Notes: generated by a model not told the origin, from the sequence alone. 64,000 nt of DNA from a bacterium Scap17 (GCA_013376735.1 VINJ01000001.1:3472001-3536000); one strand, 5' to 3'; positions 19,814-29,759 are shown, counted from the stretch's first letter. Program-made: numbers and translations.

Positions 19814-21094
19814 TCAGAGCCGCTTCCAGCCACCCGGCGCCTGCATGACTCGCCCTTCTAGCTCCAGTTCCAGCAACTGCATGCTCAGCTCACTGACCGA
19901 GGTGCCACTCAGCTCGACCAGCTTGTCCAGCGCCAGCGGCACCGCCCCCAGAAAGCACAACGGTGCCGCCTCCTGACTGACAGGGGGTGTGACTGCCTTT
20001 GAGACTGGCATCTCGAGCGATGGCAGGGGCAGTGACGATTCAGCGTCGCGGGTGGCTGAACGATTAGCTGAGCGAGGGGTTGAGAGAGAGCCCGTAAAGA
20101 CGGCAGCGGGCTGTTTGGACGACGCCACCCGGGCCTGCGCTGACGACTGCTCGGTCGAGTGCGCCGGCAGCAGGTGCTTGAGCTCCGCCAGCATGTCATC
20201 GACGTCGCGTACCAGCGTCGCCCCCTGACGAATCAGCTCCAGACAACCGCTGGCGGTGATGTCATCGATGCGTCCCGGCAGCGCGAACACCTCGCGATTC
20301 TGCTCCATCGCCAGCCGGGCACTGACCAGTGAGCCACTGCGCAGCGTGGCTTCGACCACCAGCACGCCAAGTGACAGACCGGTGATCAGCCGATTGCGGC
20401 GTGGGAAATGACGCGCATGCGCGCCGGTGCCTGGCGGATGCTCCGAGAGCAGCAGGCCGCCACCCTCCAACAGCCGTTGGCGAAGACGATGATGCTGAGC
20501 GGGATAGACCACATCGACCCCACAGCCAAGCACCGCCAGCGTCGAGGGGTTGGCCGCATAGTCATGTGCGCCGAGACGCGCTGACGCCGCCAGGGCTCCC
20601 TGATGCGCCGCGGCATCGACTCCCAGCGCCAGCCCACTGGCAACACTCCAGCCACGAGAGACCAGCTCAGCCGCGAAGTCATGTGCATGCCGCAGGCCTG
20701 CATGACTGGCCTTGCGTGCGCCGACGATGGCCAGCATGGGCAACTCAAGCAGCGACTGACGCCCCAGCGCCCAGAGCGCCAACGGCGGGTCCGGCAGGGT
20801 ATCAAGCATGGCGGGCCACTCGGGGTCAGCGGGGGTGAGCAGATGATAGCCCTGCGCCGGCGCATGCCAGGCTAGGTCTGTCATCACCTGCTGATAGAGC
20901 GGCGAGGATTCGGGGCGCTCGCACCAAAGGCGCAGCGGTGCCGCCAGGCGTGGCGGCAGTATGGCCAGCCAGCCCTGCGGCCAGTCGGCACGCTCACGCA
21001 GCTTGGCCGCGGTATGCGTGCCAAAGCCCGGCAGGCGCGCCAGAAAGACGAAATCCGCCCGCGAGGGGCCGCGCTGTTCGACATCGATCGACAC
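19814..21094 (-). CDS. dprA: DNA-processing protein DprA
   Basis: DprA (Smf) loads RecA onto incoming single-stranded DNA in natural transformation. 426 residues: an N-terminal helical/SAM-like region, the Rossmann-like core with Ile-Val-Gly-Ala-Arg, Ser-Gly-Leu-Ala-Leu-Gly-Val-Asp, Gly-Cys-Gly-Val-Asp-x-x-Tyr-Pro, Phe-Pro-Arg-Arg-Asn-Arg-Leu-Ile and Leu-Pro-Gly, then a low-complexity linker about 315-370 and a winged-helix C-terminus. dprA is kept in many non-transformable bacteria, so it does not by itself show competence. It is downstream of the LysM gene in the same direction. Confidence 0.95.
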   Translation of the reverse strand: MSIDVEQRGPSRADFVFLARLPGFGTHTAAKLRERADWPQGWLAILPPRLAAPLRLWCERPESSPLYQQVMTDLAWHAPAQGYHLLTPADPEWPAMLDTLPDPPLALWALGRQSLLELPMLAIVGARKASHAGLRHAHDFAAELVSRGWSVASGLALGVDAAAHQGALAASARLGAHDYAANPSTLAVLGCGVDVVYPAQHHRLRQRLLEGGGLLLSEHPPGTGAHARHFPRRNRLITGLSLGVLVVEATLRSGSLVSARLAMEQNREVFALPGRIDDITASGCLELIRQGATLVRDVDDMLAELKHLLPAHSTEQSSAQARVASSKQPAAVFTGSLSTPRSANRSATRDAESSLPLPSLEMPVSKAVTPPVSQEAAPLCFLGAVPLALDKLVELSGTSVSELSMQLLELELEGRVMQAPGGWKRL

Positions 21095-21195
21095 GCCACA
21101 CCTCCCGGGCGGATTAATGACTTACCCTGGTTGTTCACTTCAGCACGATGAGTCGTTTCACCACGCCGATGCTTGCGGGTGACAGAGGCTTTCGA

Positions 21196-22248
21196 TCAGC
21201 CGTGGGGCTCCAACAGCTTGTCACCGACGCTCAAGGGGCGTGCTGCCTGCATCACCAGCGCGTAGCTGACCTTGTCGTAGATGCGAAATACCATCACCAG
21301 ACCACCTTCCTCACCGGGCAGGGTGATCGGCTCACCGGTCACGGGGTCGGTGATCGTCTCGCCACGGCGCTCGATACCGAAGACGTATCCCGGCTGGATG
21401 CCTTCACGGCTGCCGCGATTGAGCGCCACGATGTCATTGCGACCGATGTTGCGCAGTCCATCGGGGGCCGCGAGAATGACGCCGCCCACATCTTCTTCGG
21501 GCGGCTGCGGCTGGAAGCTGGTGGTGATCGCACCACCGTCCGCCGGCAGCAACAGATCACCATTGAGAATCTCGCGATTGGCTGACAGCACACGCAGCAC
21601 ACCGATATCGCCTTCGCGGCGCTCAAGCTTGATGTCGCCGATGCTGATCATCTCCAGCCCCAGAAACTCCTGAGTATCCGGGTCCAGATAGCGCTGGCCC
21701 TTGCGGTAGACGCTGTAGGTGTCATTGGCGGACCAGTTGCCACGGGCATAGATGGTATCGCCGGCGCCGCTGATCAGGCGGGTGTCATCCCCGGCCACGA
21801 TATAGGGCGCATCGGTGAGCAGCGCCGGGTCAATCACGCGATGCTCTTTCAGGAAGGCCGAGATCTTTTCCAGCGGAATCGGTGGCACCGCCTCGCGCTT
21901 GGGAATCTTGCGGATCTGGGGAGACAGCTTGACGACACCACCCTGGCCGCGCTCCAGGCGCAGACGTGGCTCACCATTCTCGTAGTAGAGCGAGATGCGA
22001 TCGCCCGGATAGATCAGGTGCGGATTCTTTATCTGCGGATTGGCGCGCCAGACTTCCGGCCACAGCCAGGGCTCACGCAGAAAGCGTCCGGAGATGTCCC
22101 AGAGCGTATCGCCACGCACCACCACATAGGTGGAAGGTACGTCATCACGCACGGTTGCTGCCTGTGCCAGCGACATCCCTGCGCTTGCCCCCAGCGTCGC
22201 CATGCCGAGGAGTGCCGTGAAGACGGCATTGCCGACCAGTCGTTTCAT
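21196..22248 (-). CDS. LysM peptidoglycan-binding domain protein, secreted
   Basis: 350 residues. A signal peptide (about 1-30) is followed by one LysM domain at about residues 45-95 (Tyr-Val-Val-Val-Arg-Gly-Asp-Thr-Leu-Trp-Asp-Ile-Ser, ending in Pro-Gly-Asp-Arg-Ile). A long C-terminal region of unknown role follows. LysM proteins of this size, divergent from def and upstream of dprA, are conserved in pseudomonads and relatives. It probably sits in the periplasm bound to peptidoglycan. The start at 22248 has AGGA at the right distance; an in-frame ATG at 22254 is too close to the same site. Confidence 0.88.
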   Translation of the reverse strand: MKRLVGNAVFTALLGMATLGASAGMSLAQAATVRDDVPSTYVVVRGDTLWDISGRFLREPWLWPEVWRANPQIKNPHLIYPGDRISLYYENGEPRLRLERGQGGVVKLSPQIRKIPKREAVPPIPLEKISAFLKEHRVIDPALLTDAPYIVAGDDTRLISGAGDTIYARGNWSANDTYSVYRKGQRYLDPDTQEFLGLEMISIGDIKLERREGDIGVLRVLSANREILNGDLLLPADGGAITTSFQPQPPEEDVGGVILAAPDGLRNIGRNDIVALNRGSREGIQPGYVFGIERRGETITDPVTGEPITLPGEEGGLVMVFRIYDKVSYALVMQAARPLSVGDKLLEPHG

Positions 22249-22429
22249 GCCCATTCCTGCGTCCCTTGCGTTATTGCCACCCATCGCTCGGTGGTGATGG
22301 TCTTGTTCTGAACTCCGCACCGCGCAGACCCGCTCTGCCCCGCGCCTGGTGGCTGCTGCCCCCTGTCCATCGCCATGCCAGATCAATCCTGACTATTGCC
22401 GCGATAGTAGCAGCATTGACGGCATTCGG

Positions 22430-22458
22430 TTCCGTTCCTCGCTTGCGCACACTACAAT
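22430..22458 (+). promoter_or_regulatory. candidate promoter for def
   Basis: A good -10 (TACAAT, 22453-22458) stands 17 bases after a weak -35 (TTCCGT, 22430-22435), about 45 bases before the def start. Supported mainly by the -10 and its position in the divergent LysM-def region. Confidence 0.4.
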
Positions 22459-22503
22459 ATCAGGCAAATCCTTTCTGACAGCACAACGGTAATTACACCA
22501 GCC

Positions 22504-23013
22504 ATGGCCAAACGCGAAATCCTTGAATTCCCTGATGAGCGTCTGCGCAACGTTGCCGCCCCGATCGACACGATCGACGCCGAGCTGCAGACCCTGATCG
22601 ACGACATGATCGAGACCATGTATGACGCCCGCGGCATCGGCCTCGCCGCGTCACAGGTCGACGAGCATCGCCGTCTCATCGTCATCGACGTCAGCGAAGA
22701 TCAGTCCCAGCCGCTGGTGCTGATCAACCCGGAATACACCCCGATCGGTGATGAACAGCAACCGATGCAGGAAGGCTGCCTGTCGATTCCTGAATATTAT
22801 GCCGAAGTCCCGCGCTATCTGAAGGTACGACTCAAGGCTCAGGACCGCAACGGCGATGCCTACGAACTGGAAGCCGATGGCCTGCTGGCGCATTGCATCC
22901 AGCACGAGCACGACCACCTGCAAGGCAAGCTGTTCGTCGACTACCTCTCCCCGCTCAAGCGTGATCGGGTGATGAAGAAGATGCAGAAACGCCACAAGCT
23001 GCAAGAAGCCTGA
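22504..23013 (+). CDS. def: peptide deformylase
   Basis: Removes the formyl group from the N-terminal methionine of new proteins. 169 residues with the three metal-site motifs: Gly-Ile-Gly-Leu-Ala-Ala-Ser-Gln, Glu-Gly-Cys-Leu-Ser-Ile-Pro-Glu (Cys ligand) and His-Glu-His-Asp-His (two His ligands and catalytic Glu). Type I bacterial enzyme. fmt follows in the same direction after 185 bases that include a strong hairpin. Confidence 0.97.
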   Translation: MAKREILEFPDERLRNVAAPIDTIDAELQTLIDDMIETMYDARGIGLAASQVDEHRRLIVIDVSEDQSQPLVLINPEYTPIGDEQQPMQEGCLSIPEYYAEVPRYLKVRLKAQDRNGDAYELEADGLLAHCIQHEHDHLQGKLFVDYLSPLKRDRVMKKMQKRHKLQEA

Positions 23014-23057
23014 TCCCTCACGCTCGGCCACACGGCCGATATTGAGCGCATGGCGGC

Positions 23058-23099
23058 ACCGCACGAAGGCCGAGGGGATGCCCTCGGCCTTCGTGCGGT
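23058..23099 (+). terminator. perfect 19-bp hairpin between def and fmt
   Basis: Arms 23058-23076 and 23081-23099 pair perfectly around a GATG loop. Only two T residues follow. It may attenuate read-through from def into fmt-rsmB-trkA. Confidence 0.55.
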
Positions 23100-23198
23100 T
23101 ACGAGTCCATCAGCCGCGCCTGTCGCGCTGGCTGTCCTGCCGCAACCGTCAGCACCTTGAGCACGGCCGCCTCCGTGCTCCTACATGAGTCATAGCAC

Positions 23199-24203
23199 AT
23201 GTCGAAAGCCCTGCGCATCGCCTTTGCCGGCACCCCCGATTTCGCCGCCGAGTGCCTGTCCGCCCTGCTGGGCAGTCGCCACGAGATCATCAGTGTCCAC
23301 ACCCAGCCTGATCGCCCCTCCGGGCGTGGTCGCAAGCTGACCCCGGGCCCCGTCAAGCAGCTGGCACTCCAGCATGATATCCCTGTCCATCAGCCGCTCA
23401 ACTTCAAGGACGAGGCCGATCGCCAGATTCTGCGCGACCTCGAGGCCGACATCATGGTGGTGGTGGCCTACGGGCTGATCCTGCCGCAGGCGGTGCTCGA
23501 TATCCCGCGTCTGGGCTGTCTGAACATCCACGCCTCGCTGTTGCCGCGCTGGCGGGGGGCCGCACCGATCCAGCGTGCCATCGAAGCCGGTGACAGCGAA
23601 TCCGGCGTCACCATCATGCAGATGGATGCCGGCCTGGACACCGGTGACATGCTGCTGACCCGCCGCACCCCGATCACCGCCAGCACCACCGGTGGCGAGC
23701 TGCACGATGCGCTGGCGGCCCAGGGTGGCGAGGCCATCGTCACGGCCCTCGACGCCATCGCCACAGGCGACCTGCCCGCGACCCGCCAGCCGGAAGAGGG
23801 CGTGACCTACGCCGCCAAGCTCTCAAAGGCCGAGGCCGAACTCGACTTCACCCGCCCTGCCGCCGAGCTGGACGCGCGCATCCGCGCCTTCAATCCGTGG
23901 CCGGTGGCCTGGACCCGCCTTGAAGGCGAGCCGCTGCGCCTGTGGATGTCGCGCACCGGCGAGCAACGCCTCACCGACAGCGTGACGCCCGGCACCCTGC
24001 TGGCGCCCGGCAAGGATTGCCTGCGCATCGCCTGCGGTGACGGCCATGAGGTGCTGGAGATCACCCGGGCCCAGCTGCCCGGCGCCAAGCCGCTGTCCGT
24101 CAAGGACCTGCTCAACTCCCGTGCTGCGCGCTTCCCCGAGGGCCTCGTCCTTGGCGCGGACCACACCCCTGATACCGATTCCCAGACCGAGACTTCCGCA
24201 TGA
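23199..24203 (+). CDS. fmt: methionyl-tRNA formyltransferase
   Basis: Formylates initiator Met-tRNA using 10-formyl-tetrahydrofolate. 334 residues: the N-terminal formyltransferase domain has Phe-Ala-Gly-Thr-Pro-Asp-Phe-Ala, Asn-Ile-His-Ala-Ser-Leu-Leu-Pro-Arg-Trp-Arg-Gly-Ala-Ala-Pro and Asp-Thr-Gly-Asp-Met, followed by the C-terminal tRNA-binding domain. The stop overlaps the rsmB start as ATGA. Functionally paired with def just upstream. Confidence 0.97.
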   Translation: MSKALRIAFAGTPDFAAECLSALLGSRHEIISVHTQPDRPSGRGRKLTPGPVKQLALQHDIPVHQPLNFKDEADRQILRDLEADIMVVVAYGLILPQAVLDIPRLGCLNIHASLLPRWRGAAPIQRAIEAGDSESGVTIMQMDAGLDTGDMLLTRRTPITASTTGGELHDALAAQGGEAIVTALDAIATGDLPATRQPEEGVTYAAKLSKAEAELDFTRPAAELDARIRAFNPWPVAWTRLEGEPLRLWMSRTGEQRLTDSVTPGTLLAPGKDCLRIACGDGHEVLEITRAQLPGAKPLSVKDLLNSRAARFPEGLVLGADHTPDTDSQTETSA

Positions 24204-25651
24204 GCCAGTCAGACAACCCGTCCTCCAAGGGCAACGGCAAGAAGCGCAACTCCCTGCCGCCAGCCCGCAGCAAGGGCGGCGGTCAGAAGCACGGCGGTGC
24301 ACGTCGCAAGCCTGACAATGCACCGGCCTCGCCGGGTGCCGCCGTCCGGGTCGCCGCTGCGCGCACCCTGGCGCCGGTACTGGCGGCAAAGACCTCTCTG
24401 AATCTGGACGGACTGCCCTCTGGCGTGGCCGGACGTGATCAGGGCCTCTACAAGGCGCTGTGCTTCGGCGTCTGCCGCCAGCTGCCGCGTCTGGATACCC
24501 TGGCGGGCAAGCTTTTGAAGTCATCCTTCAAGGCCCAGGACCAGGACATCCACGCCCTGCTGCTGCTCGGCCTCTATCAGCTGCTGTACATGCGCATCGC
24601 CCCGCACGCCGCCGTCGGTGAGACCGCTGGCGCCGCCCGCGGACTGGGCAAGGGCTGGGCCACCGGCGTGCTCAATGCCTGTCTGCGTCGCTTCCAGCGT
24701 GAGCAGGAAGCGCTGGAAGCCGAGGTCGACAAGGACCCCGCGGTGGCGCTTTCTCACCCGCAGTGGCTGCTGGAGACCTTCCAGCGCAACTGGCCGGACG
24801 ACTGGCAGGCCATCGCCGAGGCCAACAATGCCCAGGCGCCGATGACCTTGCGCGTCAATGTCTCCGCCATCAGCCGCGACGACTACCTCGCCCAGCTGGC
24901 GGAAGCCGAGATCGAAGGCGTGGCCTGCCCCTTCGCCGAGCACGGCATCACCCTGACCAGCGCCTGCGACGTCAGCGCCCTGCCGGGCTTCGAGGAAGGC
25001 CTGGTCAGCGTGCAGGATGAAGCGGCACAGCTGGCGGGTCAGCTGCTGGCGCCGGCCGTGACGGCCATCAACGCCGAGGGTGAAGGCGTGCGCCTGCTGG
25101 ATGCCTGCACCGCGCCGGGCGGCAAGCTGGCGGACATGCTGGAACGCTTCCCGGGCCTGGACGCCACCGCCATCGACATCGACGGCGAGCGCCTCGAGCG
25201 CGTGGAAGAGACGCTGGAGCGTCTGGAGCTGGGTGCCGGTGTCGTGTGTGCCGATGCCAGTGAACGCGACTGGTGGGACGGCGAAGCCTTCGACGTCATC
25301 CTGCTCGACGCGCCCTGCTCCGGCAGTGGCGTCATCCGTCGTCACCCGGACATCAAGCTGCTGCGTCGCCCGAACGACATCGGCGATCTGGCACGCCTGC
25401 AGGGCAAGCTGCTGGCCAATCTGTGGGACATGCTCAAGCCCGGCGGCACCCTGATCTACGGCACCTGCTCCATCATCACCCAGGAAAATGCCCGCGTGAT
25501 GGACCGCTTCCTGGCCGCGACACCGGACGCCAAGGCCGAGACCATCAAGGCCGACTGGGGCCGTGTCTCCGGTGCTGGCCGTCAGATGCTGCCGCAGGTC
25601 AATGGCCACGACGGCTTCTACCTGGCCCACATCACCAAGGCCAGCGCCTGA
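24200..25651 (+). CDS. rsmB: 16S rRNA (cytosine(967)-C(5))-methyltransferase RsmB
   Basis: 483 residues. A NusB-like RNA-binding domain (about 50-190) precedes a Rossmann methyltransferase with Ala-Cys-Thr-Ala-Pro-Gly-Gly-Lys, Asp-Ala-Pro-Cys-Ser-Gly-Ser-Gly and Gly-Thr-Cys-Ser, so both catalytic cysteines are present. The first 45 or so residues form a Lys/Gly/Ser-rich basic extension absent from E. coli RsmB (429 residues), perhaps an additional rRNA contact. Translation is coupled to fmt by ATGA overlap. Confidence 0.95.
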   Translation: MSQSDNPSSKGNGKKRNSLPPARSKGGGQKHGGARRKPDNAPASPGAAVRVAAARTLAPVLAAKTSLNLDGLPSGVAGRDQGLYKALCFGVCRQLPRLDTLAGKLLKSSFKAQDQDIHALLLLGLYQLLYMRIAPHAAVGETAGAARGLGKGWATGVLNACLRRFQREQEALEAEVDKDPAVALSHPQWLLETFQRNWPDDWQAIAEANNAQAPMTLRVNVSAISRDDYLAQLAEAEIEGVACPFAEHGITLTSACDVSALPGFEEGLVSVQDEAAQLAGQLLAPAVTAINAEGEGVRLLDACTAPGGKLADMLERFPGLDATAIDIDGERLERVEETLERLELGAGVVCADASERDWWDGEAFDVILLDAPCSGSGVIRRHPDIKLLRRPNDIGDLARLQGKLLANLWDMLKPGGTLIYGTCSIITQENARVMDRFLAATPDAKAETIKADWGRVSGAGRQMLPQVNGHDGFYLAHITKASA

Positions 25652-25719
25652 TCACAGCCAAGCGAGCCGTGTCGGCGCGACGTCCGTGATGACATGAGAC
25701 GCCACGCCTGACATTCCCG

Positions 25720-25754
25720 GACAGCCGCGCCCCGACTCTCGGGGCGCGGCTGTC
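25720..25754 (+). terminator. perfect 15-bp hairpin between rsmB and trkA
   Basis: Arms 25720-25734 and 25740-25754 pair perfectly around a 5-base loop, 68 bases after the rsmB stop. The following sequence is only weakly T-rich. Confidence 0.55.
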
Positions 25755-25811
25755 TTCCGTCCTGGCACTGGTTTATCCTGTGCCGACTGAGCAACAGCGG
25801 ACGAGCCGGAC

Positions 25812-27185
25812 ATGAAAATCATCATTCTGGGCGCAGGTCAGGTCGGCGGAACGCTCGCCGAACACCTGGCCCATGAAGAAAATGACATCACGGTGGTGGA
25901 TACCGACAGCGAACGGCTGCGCGAGCTGCACAACCGACTCGACATCCGCACGGTCACGGGGCCGGCGAGCTATCCGCAGATCCTGCGGCAGGCGGGTGGC
26001 GAGGATGCCGACATGCTGATCGCGGTGACCAACTCTGACGAGGTCAACATGATCGCCTGTCAGATCGCCCATAGCCTGTTCCACACGCCGACCAAGATCG
26101 CGCGCGTACGCTCGACCGCCTATCTGACCCGCAAGGGCCTGTTCTCGCATGACGCCATCCCGGTCGACGTGCTGATCAGCCCCGAGCAGGTGGTGACGGA
26201 CCACATCCGCCGCCTGATCGAGTACCCCGGCGCCTTGCAGGTGCTCGACTTCGCCAATGGCGTCGCCCAGCTGGTCGCGGTGAAGGCCTATTACGGCGGG
26301 CCACTGGTCGGTCAGGAACTCGGTTTCCTGCGTCGCCACATGCCCAACGTGGATACCCGCGTCGCCGCCATCTATCGTCGCAACCGTCCGATCATCCCGC
26401 GCGGTGACACCGTGATCGAAGCCGATGATGAGGTGTTCTTCATCGCGGCACGCAAGGATATCCGTACCGTGATGGGCGAGCTGCGACGCGTCGATCGCAA
26501 CTTCCGCCGTGTAGTGATCGCCGGTGGCGGCCATATCGGTGAGCGTCTGGCCGAGACGCTGGAGCACAGCCATCAGGTCAAGATCATCGAGCACTCGCTG
26601 GCGCGTTGCACCAACCTCTCCGAGCGCCTCGATCGCACCGTGGTCCTGCACGGCAGCGCCACCTCCAAGCGTCTGCTGCTGGAGGAGAACATCGAGGATT
26701 GCGACATCTTCTGCGCGCTGACCAACGACGACGAGGTCAACATCATGTCGTCGATGCTGGCCAAGCGACTCGGCGCCAAGAAGGTGCTGACGCTGATCAA
26801 CAACGCGGCCTACGTGGACCTGGTGCAGGGCGGCGAGATCGACATCGCCATCTCGCCCCAGCAGGCGACCATCGGCGGCCTGCTGACCCACGTGCGCAAG
26901 GGTGACATCGTCAATGTCCACTCGCTGCGCCGTGGTGCGGCGGAGGCCATCGAGGCCATCGCCCACGGCGATGAGCGCTCCTCCAAGGTGGTAGGCCGAC
27001 GCATCGAGGATATCAACCTGCCGGAGGGCACCACCATCGGTGCCGTGGTACGCGGCAAGGAAGTGCTGGTGGCGCATCATGACCTGGTGGTGGAGTCCAA
27101 CGACCACGTCATCCTGTTCGTGGTCGACAAGCGTCGCATCCGCGAGGTGGAGCGCCTGTTCCAGGTCGGGTTGACCTTCTTCTGA
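25812..27185 (+). CDS. trkA: Trk system potassium transporter TrkA
   Basis: Cytoplasmic NAD(H)-binding regulatory subunit of the Trk potassium uptake system. 457 residues with two tandem RCK units, each an N-terminal Rossmann fold (Ile-Leu-Gly-Ala-Gly-Gln-Val-Gly-Gly at about residues 5-13; Ile-Ala-Gly-Gly-Gly-His-Ile-Gly at about 236-243) plus a TrkA-C domain. trkH follows after 88 bases; the adjacent trkA-trkH pair is known from Halomonas elongata, where potassium uptake supports osmoadaptation. Confidence 0.97.
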   Translation: MKIIILGAGQVGGTLAEHLAHEENDITVVDTDSERLRELHNRLDIRTVTGPASYPQILRQAGGEDADMLIAVTNSDEVNMIACQIAHSLFHTPTKIARVRSTAYLTRKGLFSHDAIPVDVLISPEQVVTDHIRRLIEYPGALQVLDFANGVAQLVAVKAYYGGPLVGQELGFLRRHMPNVDTRVAAIYRRNRPIIPRGDTVIEADDEVFFIAARKDIRTVMGELRRVDRNFRRVVIAGGGHIGERLAETLEHSHQVKIIEHSLARCTNLSERLDRTVVLHGSATSKRLLLEENIEDCDIFCALTNDDEVNIMSSMLAKRLGAKKVLTLINNAAYVDLVQGGEIDIAISPQQATIGGLLTHVRKGDIVNVHSLRRGAAEAIEAIAHGDERSSKVVGRRIEDINLPEGTTIGAVVRGKEVLVAHHDLVVESNDHVILFVVDKRRIREVERLFQVGLTFF

Positions 27186-27273
27186 TGCCGGCCTCAATGA
27201 CTACCGCCCCGCGCCCGCACCGACTGTCACTCGGTGGCCTCGCCACGCTGCGCCTCTTTCAGGGAGGCGCCGC

Positions 27274-28722
27274 ATGAGTCTACGCGTGATCTCTCGCATC
27301 CTCGGTATCCTGCTGATGCTGTTCAGCCTGACGCTGGTGCCGCCGATGCTGATCTCGAGGGTCTTCGAGGACGACACCCTGAGCGCCTTCGCCGTGGCGA
27401 TGGGCATCACCCTGCTGACCGGTTTCGCGCTCTTCTACCCCAATCGGCACGCCCGCAAGGAATTGCGCAACCGCGATGGTTTCCTGATCACGGTGCTGTT
27501 CTGGACCGTGCTGGGGGCCTTCGGCTCGCTGCCCTTCCTGCTCGCCGAAGACCCGAACCTGACCATCATCGATGCCATGTTCGAGTCGTTCTCGGGACTC
27601 ACCACCACCGGCGCCACGGTGATGACGGGACTCGATCTGCTGCCTCACTCCATCCTCTACTATCGTCAGCAGCTGCAATGGCTGGGCGGCATGGGGATCG
27701 TGGTGCTGGCGGTGGCGATCCTGCCGACACTCGGCATCGGCGGCATGCAGCTCTACCGCACCGAGATCCCCGGCCCGCTGAAGGACTCCAAATTGACGCC
27801 GCGCATCACCGAGACGGCCAAGGCGCTGTGGTACATCTACGCCGCGCTGACACTGGTGTGCTTCGCCAGTTACTGGGCGGCCGGCATGAGCTGGTTCGAT
27901 GCCCTGGGCCACAGCTTCTCGACCGTCGCGGTCGGCGGCTTCTCGACCCACGATGCCAGCATCGGCTACTTCGATTCCGCCAGCATCGAGATGATCTGCG
28001 TGTTCTTCATGGTGGTATCCTCGATCAGCTTCGGCCTGCACTTCGCCGCCTGGCGCGAGGGTCGCATCAGCCATTATCTGCGCGACCCGGAGACACGCTT
28101 CTTCCTGATCCTGCTGCTGATCCTGACCTGCGTCACCATCGCCGGCCTGCTGCTCACCGGCAGCTACGATGACAGCAAGGCGCTGCGCCACGGCCTGTTC
28201 GAGGCCGTCTCGGTCGCCACCACCACCGGCTTCGGCGTCGCCGATTTCACCGGCTGGCCGGGCGTCTTGCCGATGATGCTGTTCATCGCCGCCTTCATCG
28301 GCGCCTGTTCCGGGTCCGCCGGTGGCGGCATGAAGGTCATCCGCATCCTGCTGATCCTCAAGCAGGGCGTGCGCGAGATCCATCGTCTGATCCACCCCAA
28401 TGCCATCCTGTCGGTCAAGGTCGGCAAGATGCGCATCTCCGAGGGTGTGGCTGAAGCGGTATGGGGCTTCTTCTCCGTGTACCTGATGCTGTTCGTGCTG
28501 ATGATGCTGGGCATGCTGGCCACCGGGCTTGACCAGGTGACGGCGTGGTCTGCGGTCGGCTCGGCGCTCAACAACCTGGGGCCGGGACTGGGCGAGGTCG
28601 CGACCCACTACGGCGATATCCCGGGGGCCGCCAAGGGTATCCTGATCCTCGCCATGCTGCTGGGTCGTCTGGAGATCTTCACCATCCTGGTGCTGTTCAC
28701 GCCGGCCTTCTGGCGGCGCTGA
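27274..28722 (+). CDS. trkH: Trk system potassium uptake transmembrane protein TrkH/TrkI family
   Basis: 482 residues with about ten to twelve membrane segments forming four pore repeats. The selectivity loops are visible as Ser-Gly-Leu-Thr-Thr-Thr-Gly-Ala, Ser-Thr-Val-Ala-Val-Gly-Gly-Phe, Ser-Val-Ala-Thr-Thr-Thr-Gly-Phe-Gly and Leu-Asn-Asn-Leu-Gly-Pro-Gly. Gly-Ser-Ala-Gly-Gly-Gly-Met-Lys matches the flexible gating-loop region. It is preceded by GGGAGG and forms an operon with trkA. The choice between TrkH and TrkI subtypes is by neighbourhood only. Confidence 0.94.
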   Translation: MSLRVISRILGILLMLFSLTLVPPMLISRVFEDDTLSAFAVAMGITLLTGFALFYPNRHARKELRNRDGFLITVLFWTVLGAFGSLPFLLAEDPNLTIIDAMFESFSGLTTTGATVMTGLDLLPHSILYYRQQLQWLGGMGIVVLAVAILPTLGIGGMQLYRTEIPGPLKDSKLTPRITETAKALWYIYAALTLVCFASYWAAGMSWFDALGHSFSTVAVGGFSTHDASIGYFDSASIEMICVFFMVVSSISFGLHFAAWREGRISHYLRDPETRFFLILLLILTCVTIAGLLLTGSYDDSKALRHGLFEAVSVATTTGFGVADFTGWPGVLPMMLFIAAFIGACSGSAGGGMKVIRILLILKQGVREIHRLIHPNAILSVKVGKMRISEGVAEAVWGFFSVYLMLFVLMMLGMLATGLDQVTAWSAVGSALNNLGPGLGEVATHYGDIPGAAKGILILAMLLGRLEIFTILVLFTPAFWRR

Positions 28723-28769
28723 CAGCCGTGCCGATAACCCCCAACGCGCCAGGAGCATCACCTTGAACA

Positions 28770-28807
28770 AAAACGCCCCCGTCGGAGCACTCCGACGGGG
28801 GCGTTTT
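28770..28807. terminator. bidirectional rho-independent terminator after trkH
   Basis: 17-bp perfect stem (28770-28786 and 28791-28807) with a GCAC loop and A/T-rich base. It separates trkH from the converging DTW-domain gene. Confidence 0.9.
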
Positions 28808-28824
28808 GTATTGTATTGCTTCGA

Positions 28825-29736
28825 CTATGACTCGCCGGTAGTGGCGTCACGGCGCGCCAGCAGGCGCCGCATCGGCGCGGTCGGCTCCAGCACATAGTGG
28901 ATACGACTGGCACGATAGCAGTCGTTGAAGGCATCGAAGTAATCATCCAGCACGCTGGCCGCCGCCTCCTCTCCGGCCTGACGCAACAGCTCCGCCGCCA
29001 CCTCCGCCGTACACAGATGTGATTGGGACGCCGGTTTGCGCAGGTGATAGCGCGTCAGACGCGTGGTGTGCAATGGCAACACCGGCAAGCCGTCCAGATA
29101 CGGACTCTTGCGGAAGATGCGCCGTGCCTGACGCCAGGTACCATCCAGCAGGATGAACACCGGAACGCGCGCCTCGCCACTGGCGGTATGCGTCGCCACA
29201 TCGGCGCCGACACCGGCGATGGCATTCACGTCAACCACGCGGTCGGCGTAATCGGGCTGGTCATCCGGGAAGATGATGAAGGGCTGATAGCGCTCATCTT
29301 CCAGCAGCGCCAGCAGGCGCGGGTCAGGCTCGACGCGATACCAGCTGAAGACCTCGGTGCCCGCCAGCACATCCGAGATCAGGCGCCCGGTATTGGTCGG
29401 CTTGTAATGTTCCAGCGGATGGGTGATCAGCCAGAACTTGATCCGCGACTCGGCGGTGACCTGATAGGGACACAGGCAATTGAGCCTAGGCAGGCGGCAC
29501 GCCTCACAGCGAATCACCTGACTGCCGCGCGCCTTGAACTCGCGGCGCGGATGCCGCCCGTGCCACGCCTCCGGCTCGCCACTGGGCAGCGTGGTGATGC
29601 CACTGCCTTCGCCTGGCGCGACGGTATCAATTGCCACAGCGTCGCCATCGACGCTGGAGACGTCAGCGGAAACAGAGTGAGGCGCACAGGCGGCGATATC
29701 GTCGCCATCAGCCGGCGGGGGGCGGGAATCACACAT
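28825..29736 (-). CDS. DTW-domain tRNA-uridine aminocarboxypropyltransferase
   Basis: 303 residues. The conserved core contains Cys-Glu-Ala-Cys-Arg-Leu-Pro-x-x-x-Cys-Leu-Cys (metal-site-like cysteines at about residues 77-89), His-Pro-Leu-Glu-His-Tyr-Lys-Pro-Thr-Asn-Thr-Gly and the signature Leu-Leu-Asp-Gly-Thr-Trp. This is the TapT/YfiP family, which uses S-adenosylmethionine to install acp3U in tRNA. The first 70 residues are an acidic low-complexity stretch not expected in the family, so the true start may lie downstream at an alternative codon. Monocistronic by layout. Confidence 0.88.
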   Translation of the reverse strand: MCDSRPPPADGDDIAACAPHSVSADVSSVDGDAVAIDTVAPGEGSGITTLPSGEPEAWHGRHPRREFKARGSQVIRCEACRLPRLNCLCPYQVTAESRIKFWLITHPLEHYKPTNTGRLISDVLAGTEVFSWYRVEPDPRLLALLEDERYQPFIIFPDDQPDYADRVVDVNAIAGVGADVATHTASGEARVPVFILLDGTWRQARRIFRKSPYLDGLPVLPLHTTRLTRYHLRKPASQSHLCTAEVAAELLRQAGEEAAASVLDDYFDAFNDCYRASRIHYVLEPTAPMRRLLARRDATTGES

Positions 29737-29759
29737 GATGAGCAGTCAGGACCAAAGAA

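Noticed and set aside
25773-27197. A 474-codon frame antisense to trkA, and similar long frames antisense to trkH, rsmB and aceF
   Set aside because: All mirror well-supported genes in a GC-rich genome, lack ribosome binding sites and have His/Gln/Val-rich compositions typical of antisense frames.
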